From NCBI GenBank assembly GCA_905209075.1, contig CAJLRL010000004.1, positions 134,993 through 198,992 of the forward strand: DNA of 64,000 nucleotides, in the 5' to 3' direction. The position numbers and the translations under genes are program-made. The notes beneath the pieces were generated by a model, which searched no databases, was not told the origin of the DNA, and saw only the letters and a list, made by a program, of their open reading frames with translations. Positions within the stretch are counted from its first letter, which is position 1, and every line of letters starts with the position of its first letter. Shown piece by piece: positions 57,401-64,000 of the stretch. Origin of the DNA: an uncultured Lachnospiraceae bacterium. GTDB lineage: Bacteria > Bacillota > Clostridia > Lachnospirales > Lachnospiraceae.

Positions 57401-58719
57401 TGAAAAAAAAGATTAACTTAAATCTCATTGTGACAGCTATTTTTACTGCAATCATAACGATGATCTGTATGAATGTGATAAACTTTTATCTGTTCGACAA
57501 ACAGGTAAAAAAGGATTTACGGAATACAGCGCAGACATTGCAGGAAACAGGCGTTTTTAATAAGTCAGCTAAAATACCGGACATATCGGTTGAAAATATG
57601 AGGATAACGTGGATAGATACCGATGGAACCGTACTTTATGATAATGAAAATGATGAAACCATACTTGAAAACCACCTGAACAGGCCGGAAGTAAAGGAAG
57701 CCATTTCAAATGGCGAGGGTGACAGTGACAGACAATCGGCAACTATGGATACAAAAACATATTATCACGCTATTTTGCTTGATGATGGCACGATATTACG
57801 TGTTTCTACTTCTGCAAGAAGTATTATGAATATTTTTGTGTCAAGTATACCGTCTATGCTGATAGTTATGATTGTAATAGCCGGAGTCTGTGTTATACTC
57901 GCAAATAAACTTACAAAAAATCTTATGGCTCCGATAGAGAAAGTATCAAATGATCTGGAGAACGCAGCAACGATTCAAAGTGAAACGGAATACAAAGAAT
58001 TAGTGCCATTTTTAAATACGATAAGGCTCCAGCATGAGAGTGTCCTTGCAGCAGTAAAGAGCAGGCAGGATTTTACGGCGAATGTCTCACACGAATTGAA
58101 AACGCCTCTTACGGCTATATCAGGGTATGCAGAGCTTATCGAAAATAACATGGTCGATGAAAAACAGCGTATTGGTTTCGCCGGCGAGATCAGAAAGAAC
58201 GCCGACAGGCTTGTCAGTCTTATCAATGACATAATCCGGTTATCAGAGCTTGATCACAGCGATGATACAAAAGGATTTGAACAGGTTGATCTATGTAAAA
58301 TCGCAAAAGAATGTGTGGATAATCTTGGTGTAAGTGCAGCAAAGCAGAATATCCAGCTTAATTTTGACGGAACCGGGTGCAAAATGCACGGAAACAGTCA
58401 TATGCTTGTAGAGCTGGTTGAGAATCTGTGCCAGAATGCAATCCGGTATAATAATCCCGGCGGAACCGTCAACGTGACAGTTCATAAGCTTGGAGGAAAG
58501 ACAGTGCTTACAGTTGAGGATAATGGAATAGGAATCCCTAAGGATCAGCAGGAAAGAGTATTTGAGCGGTTTTACAGGGTAGACAAGAGCAGATCCAAGG
58601 AAACGGGCGGTACGGGACTTGGACTTGCGATCGTAAAACATATCGTAGAACTTCATGATGCAAAGATCACGCTGGACAGTGAGGTTGGTCATGGAACAAC
58701 AATAAAAGTAGAATTTTAA
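57400..58719 (+). CDS. phoR: Sensor histidine kinase PhoR
   Basis: The 439-aa kinase has a membrane helix at about 8-30, an extracytoplasmic domain of about 110 residues (WIDTDGTVLYDNENDETILE is the typical PhoR PAS-like start), a second membrane helix at about 147-168, HisKA with His231 (NVSHELKTPLTAISGY) and HATPase with GGTGLGLAIVKHIV. Together with the genes upstream it should adjust phosphate uptake to supply. Confidence 0.93.
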   Translation: MKKKINLNLIVTAIFTAIITMICMNVINFYLFDKQVKKDLRNTAQTLQETGVFNKSAKIPDISVENMRITWIDTDGTVLYDNENDETILENHLNRPEVKEAISNGEGDSDRQSATMDTKTYYHAILLDDGTILRVSTSARSIMNIFVSSIPSMLIVMIVIAGVCVILANKLTKNLMAPIEKVSNDLENAATIQSETEYKELVPFLNTIRLQHESVLAAVKSRQDFTANVSHELKTPLTAISGYAELIENNMVDEKQRIGFAGEIRKNADRLVSLINDIIRLSELDHSDDTKGFEQVDLCKIAKECVDNLGVSAAKQNIQLNFDGTGCKMHGNSHMLVELVENLCQNAIRYNNPGGTVNVTVHKLGGKTVLTVEDNGIGIPKDQQERVFERFYRVDKSRSKETGGTGLGLAIVKHIVELHDAKITLDSEVGHGTTIKVEF

Positions 58720-58731
58720 TATGCATTTATA

Positions 58732-58772
58732 AGGGCAGCTTCATCTTTTTAAGGTGGGCTGCTCTAATTTTG
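58732..58772 (+). terminator. Terminator after phoR
   Basis: AGGGCAGC and GCTGCTCT pair, with inner CATCTT/AAGGTG, and the stem is followed by AATTTTG. It ends the pstB-phoU-phoB-phoR unit. Confidence 0.7.
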
Positions 58773-58776
58773 ATTC

Positions 58777-58805
58777 TGTACAAATCACACTTACACGTAT
58801 ATAAT
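58777..58805 (+). promoter_or_regulatory. Promoter of the DUF815 gene
   Basis: TGTACA (58777-58782) and TATAAT (58800-58805) are 17 bp apart; the start codon lies 53 bp downstream after AAGGAGG. Confidence 0.55.
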
Positions 58806-58857
58806 TGGATAGGGAAAATTGTAGATCAGATTTACACTGAATTTAAGGAGGAACAAT

Positions 58858-60165
58858 ATGTATCAGGAAATATCTAAACTTTTAATGTATGGAGATTTAG
58901 ACCAAAACGAAATTTTATATAAACTTGGCCTTCTTTTTGAACAGTTTGAGATTGGAGAATATAACAAAACAGAGCTTGTAAGGGATATAAATACACAGGT
59001 AAAACGAATTTTAAAGGTAGCTACCGATTATGGATTTGATGACAATCTGTGGCATAATTACCTGACATTTTTCATAATGACAAGCGAAAATCCATTCAGC
59101 ATCACCTGCGAGAAGGTCGGAGCAAGCGATGGAAGTGTAAATACACTTGTTGAAAATGATTTTAAAATATTTAAGTCACTTTTTGACTATGATTTTAAAC
59201 CTATAGAGACGGCTCTTGGAATTGACTGTTTCACACAGATTTCAAATTATAAGGCTATCGTAAAAAAAGACCTTATGTACAATAAAAATGTGAGTGAAAA
59301 AGTAAGGGCACTCAGCAAAAAGCTTGAGGCTACAAAAAACGAACAGGAGTTTTTCGATGCTGTAACTGATTTTTATAAGGCATACGGAGTGGGAATGTTC
59401 GGACTAAACAAGGCATTCAGGATCGAGGAGCACCTCGATGGGGGATTTTCATTCCGCCCGATCAACAATATGGATACAGTTATGCTTGACGATCTTGTCG
59501 GATATGAGATACAGAAAAAGAAGCTTACAGACAATACGGAGGCATTTGTCAAAGGAAAGAAAGCAAACAATGTACTTCTTTTCGGAGACAGCGGTACAGG
59601 TAAATCTACAAGTATAAAGGCAATCGTAAACCAGTATTATGATGATGGCCTTAGAATGATCGAGATTTACAAGCACCAGTTTAAATATCTCTCAAAGATC
59701 ATTGCAGAGATAAAAAACAGAAACTACAAATTTATCATATATATGGATGATCTTTCATTTGAGGAGCATGAGATCGAGTATAAATTCCTCAAGGCTGTGA
59801 TCGAGGGTGGTGTTGAGACAAAGCCTGATAACATTTTGATATATGCTACATCTAACCGCCGTCATCTCATCAAGGAGACATGGAACGACAGAAATGATCA
59901 GGACAACACTAATGATAAGCATCATTCAGATACGGTTGAGGAGAAGCTTTCACTTGTAAACAGATTTGGTGTTACAATAAGCTACTCTAAACCATCACAG
60001 AAAGAGTATTTTACAATAGTTACAGAGCTGGCACACAAGATGGGTGTAAAGATGTCAGATGAAGAACTTTGTGCTGAGGCAAACAAGTGGGAGCTTAGCC
60101 ATGGTGGAATATCAGGAAGAACAGCCACCCAGTTTGTAAGCTACATACTGGGTACAGAGTCATAA
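58858..60165 (+). CDS. AAA-family ATPase, DUF815
   Basis: The 435-aa protein belongs to the DUF815 family of AAA-like P-loop ATPases, whose function is not established. The Walker A GDSGTGKST is near 243-251 and the Walker B IIYMDDLSFEEHE near 293-305. YATSNRRHLIKETWNDRND and the late sensor region LSHGGISGRTATQFVSYIL are family hallmarks. The N-terminal 200 residues are mostly helical with no known domain. It has its own promoter and sits alone before the ABC-F gene. Confidence 0.85.
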   Translation: MYQEISKLLMYGDLDQNEILYKLGLLFEQFEIGEYNKTELVRDINTQVKRILKVATDYGFDDNLWHNYLTFFIMTSENPFSITCEKVGASDGSVNTLVENDFKIFKSLFDYDFKPIETALGIDCFTQISNYKAIVKKDLMYNKNVSEKVRALSKKLEATKNEQEFFDAVTDFYKAYGVGMFGLNKAFRIEEHLDGGFSFRPINNMDTVMLDDLVGYEIQKKKLTDNTEAFVKGKKANNVLLFGDSGTGKSTSIKAIVNQYYDDGLRMIEIYKHQFKYLSKIIAEIKNRNYKFIIYMDDLSFEEHEIEYKFLKAVIEGGVETKPDNILIYATSNRRHLIKETWNDRNDQDNTNDKHHSDTVEEKLSLVNRFGVTISYSKPSQKEYFTIVTELAHKMGVKMSDEELCAEANKWELSHGGISGRTATQFVSYILGTES

Positions 60166-60235
60166 TAATGTCTGCATACATAAAAGGATAATTCCTATTT
60201 AATTTCTGTTGCCGGCAACACAGAAAGGATTTTTA

Positions 60236-62239
60236 ATGTTATATCAGATAAGCAATGGCGCAGTCTCATTTGGGGACGATGTCATTTTACATAGTATAAA
60301 TTTTGAAATAAGAAACACGGAAAAGATAGCGATAGTCGGCAGGAACGGCTGCGGTAAGACGACACTTTTAAAGCTCATATCAGGTGAGGTCGATATGGAC
60401 AAGCTTGACAGTGATGAGAATGCATTTATCGCAAAGGCAGGAAATCCGGAGATCGGCTATCTAAAGCAGATCGCATTTGAGGATAAAAATATTACGCTGG
60501 AGCAGGAAGTAAGAAAGTGCTTCGCAAAGATGGATCAAAGGAAAAAGGAACTTGAGCTTGCCGCAAAAGAGCTTGAAAGCGACTATTCCAATCAAAAAGT
60601 AGCCAGATACACAGCTATGGAAGAGGCTTTCAAGGATGATGGCGGATATTATTATGAGAAAGAATATGACGTAATGATCCGTAAGTTCGGTTTTTCTGAC
60701 GAGGAAAGAAAGAAACCATTATCGGATTTTTCGGGAGGACAGCAGACCAAGATCGCATTTATAAAGCTTCTTCTTTCAAAGCCGGACATCCTGCTTCTCG
60801 ATGAGCCGACAAACCATCTGGATGTCACTACGATAGAATGGCTGGAAGGATATCTGAAATCATATCCGAAGGCTGTCGTTGTTGTATCGCATGACAGGAT
60901 GTTTCTGGATAATGTAGTTGATGTCGTTTACGAGATCGAATACGGAACTGCCACAAGATATCCGGGAAACTATACGAGCTTTGTTGAGCGCAAAAAAGAA
61001 AATTATAAAAAGCAGATGAAGGATCATATCGCACAGCAAAAGGAGATTGAGCGCCTGCAGCGGATCGTGGAGAGATTTAAGGGGAAACCGACGAAAACCT
61101 CAATGGCAAGATCAAAGCAGAAGGCAATCGAGCATATGGTTATCATCGAGGCACCGGACAAATACGACAACAAGACATTCCATGCAAACTTCCAGCCTGA
61201 GAAAGAAACCGGAAATGATGTTCTTTACACAAGTGATCTTGCAATCGGATATGACCACGCACTTTCAGTTGTTTCCCTTGATTTAAAAAAGGGAGAAAAG
61301 CTTGGGATATTAGGAGGAAATGGTCTTGGAAAGTCTACTTTTTTAAAGACGATAGTTGGGAAAATCCAGCCGCTTTCAGGCGAATATCATTTCGGAACTA
61401 ACGTCCAGATCGGGTATTTCGACCAGCAGATGGCAATGTACAACAGCAACAAGACAGTGCTTGACGATTTCTGGGATGAATACCCGAACCTTACAGAAAC
61501 AGAGGCCAGAAACGCACTCGGAGCATTTCTTTTTTCCGGGGAAGATGTGTTTAAAAATGTAAACATGTTATCTGGTGGAGAGAAAGTAAGACTTGCACTC
61601 TGTAAAATATTAAAAACACGTCCTAATGTGCTTGTACTCGATGAGCCGACAAACCATATGGATATCGTGGGAAAAGAAACTCTGGAGAGCATGTTAAGGG
61701 ACTTCGAGGGAACACTCATATTTGTATCGCATGACAGATATTTCGTGAAAAAAGTCGCAACGCAGCTGCTTGTATTTGAGGATGGAACAACGAACCTCTA
61801 TCAGTTTGGATATGAGCAGTATCAGGAAAAACTTGACCGGGAGGCGGAGCTTAACAATTCATCATATCGGACAAATGCGGTATTTGGCGGAGCAATAAGT
61901 CAGAATGGAAACGATTTAGCTGGAATCAGTACACAGTCTGATGGCGCAGCACAAGATAACCAGAGCGCAGCAGAAGGACAGCCATCCGCAAAAACATATT
62001 ATAATCCTGGAAAAGAGCGCTCAAAGATCCAGAAAAAAGTGAAGAAGGCAGAGGAAGAATTAGCCATAAAAGAAGAAAAACTTGATGGATTAAAGGCAGA
62101 ACTTTTAAGGCCTGAATATCAGTCAAGCTATTCAAAGCTTACGGAGATACAAAACCAGATAGATGAACTCGAAGAAGAAATTCTATCAGATATGGAAAAA
62201 TGGGAGGAATTAAGCTCCCAGCTTGAAGAACTTCAGTAG
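60236..62239 (+). CDS. ABC-F family ATPase
   Basis: The 667-aa protein has two ABC domains and no membrane segments, as in ABC-F translation factors. Walker A motifs are GRNGCGKTT (near 37) and GGNGLGKST (near 361); signatures are SDFSGGQQTK and MLSGGEKVRL; both Walker B segments end in LDEPTNHLD/LDEPTNHMD. The inter-domain linker QQKEIERLQRIVERFKGKPT is typical, and a Glu/Lys-rich C-terminal coiled coil follows a low-complexity stretch at about 555-590. I start it at ATG 60236. Ribosome rescue or antibiotic protection are possible roles; the subfamily is not certain. Confidence 0.9.
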   Translation: MLYQISNGAVSFGDDVILHSINFEIRNTEKIAIVGRNGCGKTTLLKLISGEVDMDKLDSDENAFIAKAGNPEIGYLKQIAFEDKNITLEQEVRKCFAKMDQRKKELELAAKELESDYSNQKVARYTAMEEAFKDDGGYYYEKEYDVMIRKFGFSDEERKKPLSDFSGGQQTKIAFIKLLLSKPDILLLDEPTNHLDVTTIEWLEGYLKSYPKAVVVVSHDRMFLDNVVDVVYEIEYGTATRYPGNYTSFVERKKENYKKQMKDHIAQQKEIERLQRIVERFKGKPTKTSMARSKQKAIEHMVIIEAPDKYDNKTFHANFQPEKETGNDVLYTSDLAIGYDHALSVVSLDLKKGEKLGILGGNGLGKSTFLKTIVGKIQPLSGEYHFGTNVQIGYFDQQMAMYNSNKTVLDDFWDEYPNLTETEARNALGAFLFSGEDVFKNVNMLSGGEKVRLALCKILKTRPNVLVLDEPTNHMDIVGKETLESMLRDFEGTLIFVSHDRYFVKKVATQLLVFEDGTTNLYQFGYEQYQEKLDREAELNNSSYRTNAVFGGAISQNGNDLAGISTQSDGAAQDNQSAAEGQPSAKTYYNPGKERSKIQKKVKKAEEELAIKEEKLDGLKAELLRPEYQSSYSKLTEIQNQIDELEEEILSDMEKWEELSSQLEELQ

Positions 62240-62308
62240 ATGGATCAGAATATAAAAAGTCATCATGGTTGATGAAATATAATATCATATAAGCTGAACA
62301 GCGTTTTA

Positions 62309-62356
62309 AAATCAAGTTCCAATAGGATATTTAGTCCTGTGGAACTTGATTTTTTA
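62309..62356 (+). terminator. Terminator after the ABC-F gene
   Basis: AAATCAAGTTCC and GGAACTTGATTT pair around a loop with inner AGGA/TCCT and are followed by TTTTAT. Confidence 0.85.
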
Positions 62357-62376
62357 TAAAAAGTGCATAAAAAACG

Positions 62377-62404
62377 TTGCTCAAATAGGAATTTATGGTA
62401 TAAT
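62377..62404 (+). promoter_or_regulatory. Promoter of hpf
   Basis: TTGCTC (62377-62382) and TATAAT (62399-62404) are 16 bp apart. The coding start lies 58 bp after the -10. Confidence 0.65.
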
Positions 62405-62461
62405 ATTTACATGATACAAGATATAAGCCGTATCAAATACACGGTAAAGGGGTTGGACATC

Positions 62462-62995
62462 ATGAGAATTACAATCACAGGAAGAAACATTGACTTAACA
62501 CAGGGACTTAAAGATGCAGTGGAGGAGAAGTTATCAAAGCTTGAGAAGTATTTTAAGCCTGACACAGACGTATACGTTACGCTCAGTGTAGAAAAGGAGA
62601 GACAGAAGATAGAGGTTACCATCCCTACTAAGGGTCATGTTATCAGATCAGAGCAGGTAAGCAGCGATATGTATGTTTCAATTGATCTGGTAGAGGAAGT
62701 AATAGAGAGACAGTTAAGAAAGTACAGAACAAAGCTTTCTTCAAAGAAGATAGCAGCAGCTGAATTATTCGCACCTGAATTTTTGGAGGTCGACGATCCA
62801 GAGGATGATGAGGAAGTAAAGATTGTCCGTACAAAGAGATTCGGAATGAAACCTATGTATCCAGAGGATGCATGCATCCAGATGGAACTGACAGGACATG
62901 ATTTCTTCGTATTCAGAAACGCAGAAACAGATGAGGTAAACGTAGTATATAAGAGAAAAGGAAATACATACGGACTCATCGAACCAGAATTTTAG
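62462..62995 (+). CDS. hpf: Ribosome hibernation promoting factor, long form
   Basis: Long HPF (177 aa) dimerises 70S ribosomes into inactive 100S particles in stationary phase. The N-terminal domain has RITITGRNIDLTQGLKDAVE and KLSKLEKYF; the C-terminal dimerisation domain has VRTKRFGMKPMYPEDACIQM and ending FVFRNAETDEVNVVYKRKGN. The start at ATG 62462 follows AAAGGGG; the frame is open upstream but passes through the promoter. It has its own promoter and a strong terminator. Confidence 0.96.
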   Translation: MRITITGRNIDLTQGLKDAVEEKLSKLEKYFKPDTDVYVTLSVEKERQKIEVTIPTKGHVIRSEQVSSDMYVSIDLVEEVIERQLRKYRTKLSSKKIAAAELFAPEFLEVDDPEDDEEVKIVRTKRFGMKPMYPEDACIQMELTGHDFFVFRNAETDEVNVVYKRKGNTYGLIEPEF

Positions 62996-63038
62996 ACAGG
63001 TCAGAAAAGTTTTTCATAAAATGTTCTTTTCTTCATTT

Positions 63039-63073
63039 TTCCCGGCAGGTATATACCTGCCGGGAATTTTTTT
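63039..63073 (+). terminator. Terminator after hpf
   Basis: TTCCCGGCAGGTA (63039-63051) and TACCTGCCGGGAA (63054-63066) form a perfect 13-bp stem followed by seven T. Confidence 0.95.
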
Positions 63074-63189
63074 CGCCTAAATGAAAAAAATAGATATAAA
63101 TTACTATTGCGTTATAGCTGAAATAGGATAATATATAAAAGGAATGTCTATTCGATAAGAACCAACAAAAAATGATAAGGAGAAAAGTG

Positions 63190-64000
63190 ATGAAAAGAAA
63201 ATTAATTGCTGTAATGGTTGCAGCACAAATGCTTGTGACATTATGTCCTGCAGGAACAGTTATGGCTGCTGAAGCAGAAAGCACACAGGCAGTTGAGGAA
63301 GAGAATGATCAGGCAGCCGGAGCAGAGAACACACAGGCAGTTGAGGAAGAGAATGATCAGGCAGCCGGAGCAGAGAACACACAGGCAGCTGAGGAAGAGA
63401 GTGAGCAGGCCGATGAGGAAAACACACAGGCAGTTGTGGTCGAGCAGGATGAGGACACACAACTGTATGGTGCAACAGCAGAATCAAATTTTAGCTGGGA
63501 TGGCGACACAATAACAGGATACAATGGCTCCAGTACAAAAATTGTAATTCCGGGCAGAGCAAAAAAAATTGGTTATAGAGCATTTTCTGAGAAGAATGTT
63601 GTGTCAGTAGAAATACCAGATAGCGTGACAGAAATAGGAAATTTTGCATTTGCAGAATGTACTTCTTTAACAAGTATTGTAATACCTAAGAATGTAAGCA
63701 AGGTTGGAGTAGGAGTATTCCAGAATGATAGAAATTTATCATATTGTGAGATAAAGAATCCAGATCTTAAAGAGTTTGGAAATGGTTCATTTGATGATTG
63801 TAAAAAGCTAAAGACAGTAGTACTTCCGGCTAATTTAAAGAAAATACCAGGAATGATGTTCGATAGCGCAAATTATCTTGAAGAGATAACCATACCTGAG
63901 AGTGTAACAGAAATAGGAAATTTTGCATTTTCAGGATGTAGTTCATTAACAAGTATTGTAATACCTAAGAATGTAAGCAAGGTTGGAGTAGGAGTATTCC
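63190..64000 (+). CDS. Secreted leucine-rich-repeat (BspA-like) protein, 3'-truncated by window edge
   Basis: The frame from ATG 63190 (after AAGGAG) is open to the end of the window, at least 270 aa. A signal peptide (KRKLIAVMVAAQMLVTLCPA, cut likely after VMAA) is followed by an acidic Glu/Ala-rich repeat segment at about 34-80. From about residue 105 there are BspA/TpLRR-type leucine-rich repeats (IPDSVTEIGNFAFAECTSLT, VIPKNVSKVGVGVF). Such proteins are surface or secreted adhesins in gut bacteria. The C-terminus, which would show how it is anchored, is not visible. Confidence 0.85.
   Translation, partial: MKRKLIAVMVAAQMLVTLCPAGTVMAAEAESTQAVEEENDQAAGAENTQAVEEENDQAAGAENTQAAEEESEQADEENTQAVVVEQDEDTQLYGATAESNFSWDGDTITGYNGSSTKIVIPGRAKKIGYRAFSEKNVVSVEIPDSVTEIGNFAFAECTSLTSIVIPKNVSKVGVGVFQNDRNLSYCEIKNPDLKEFGNGSFDDCKKLKTVVLPANLKKIPGMMFDSANYLEEITIPESVTEIGNFAFSGCSSLTSIVIPKNVSKVGVGVF
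63289..63429 (+). repeat. 48-bp tandem repeat in the LRR protein gene
   Basis: Two nearly identical 48-bp units (63289-63336 and 63337-63384) and a shorter diverged third (63385-63429) encode AVEEENDQAAGAENTQ and variants. They form an acidic low-complexity spacer directly after the signal peptide. Confidence 0.9.
63625..64000 (+). repeat. 279-bp-period duplication in the LRR region
   Basis: The sequence from 63625 to 63720 is repeated from 63904 to the window end with few changes, a spacing of 279 bp or 93 codons, about four repeats of 23 residues. The last 48 bases before the edge are identical between copies, pointing to a recent internal duplication. Confidence 0.85.

Noticed and set aside
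63289..63429. CRISPR-like array
   Set aside because: The repeats are directly adjacent with no unique spacers and keep the reading frame, so they are a coding tandem repeat.
63241..63487. Minus-strand cysteine- and proline-rich frames with repeats near the right edge
   Set aside because: They are the antisense image of the 48-bp tandem repeat in the LRR protein gene, which has a signal peptide and ribosome binding site.

Overview
The window looks like a chromosomal segment of a low-GC, anaerobic Gram-positive bacterium of the class Clostridia, most likely family Lachnospiraceae. The evidence is the gene order of the S10-spc-alpha ribosomal cluster with rpsD inside the alpha operon, the four-cysteine S14, the DnaD/DnaI-type replication genes, SpoVG, the paired GlgC/GlgD, the hybrid cluster protein, the strong AGGAGG ribosome binding sites and the AT-rich codon use. 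I cannot fix the genus from sequence alone.

Region 1 (1-16235, + strand) is a nearly unbroken ribosomal protein super-operon: rplC (cut by the window edge), rplD, rplW, rplB, rpsS, rplV, rpsC, rplP, rpmC, rpsQ, rplN, rplX, rplE, rpsN, rpsH, rplF, rplR, rpsE, rpmD, rplO, secY, adk, map, infA, rpmJ, rpsM, rpsK, rpsD, rpoA, rplQ. Most neighbours are tightly packed, but five gaps are unusually long and filled with inverted repeats: rplW-rplB, rpsN-rpsH, rpsH-rplF, rpmJ-rpsM and rpoA-rplQ. The first three share a repeated hairpin whose loop reads GAG-N3-AGYGA. The rpoA-rplQ gap carries a duplicated 18-nt motif.

Region 2 (16256-21521, - strand) holds murC, a DnaD-domain protein, a DnaI-like helicase loader and an unusually long PRPP synthetase. 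A cluster of DnaA-box-like 9-mers, including two copies of an 18-bp tandem, lies between murC and the replication genes. A 161-bp near-perfect palindrome separates the DnaD and DnaI genes.

Region 3 (21555-36258) is mostly housekeeping: glgC-glgD (glycogen), spoVG, an HD hydrolase, an Ogg-type glycosylase, pth, mfd, a PrsA/SurA-like lipoprotein, aroK, murA, an HD-GYP protein (- strand) and metK behind a SAM riboswitch with a terminator.

Region 4 (36259-47936) is accessory. It has a decayed MATE-transporter fragment, a DegV/FakB-like fatty-acid binding protein with FabT-like palindromes in its promoter, and a seven-gene sucrose module: binding protein, two permeases, sucrose phosphorylase, GH32, LacI regulator and fructokinase. 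A perfect LacI-type operator overlaps the predicted -35 of that module. hcp follows on the opposite strand. Together the module would import sucrose or short fructans, cleave them to glucose-1-phosphate and fructose, and phosphorylate the fructose; the glucose-1-phosphate could feed the glgCD pathway.

Region 5 (48099-64000) is signalling and stress: a chemoreceptor, an OmpR-type regulator with a large multi-pass histidine kinase, a cytosolic protein fusing a LacI-type sugar-binding domain to a GGDEF diguanylate cyclase, pstB-phoU-phoB-phoR without pstSCA, a DUF815 AAA ATPase, an ABC-F protein, long-form hpf, and the start of a secreted leucine-rich-repeat protein that runs off the window.

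I found no tRNA, rRNA, CRISPR array, prophage or complete insertion sequence. The most unusual items are the structured repeats inside the ribosomal cluster, the DnaA-box cluster in front of the helicase-loading genes, and the LacI-domain/GGDEF fusion.
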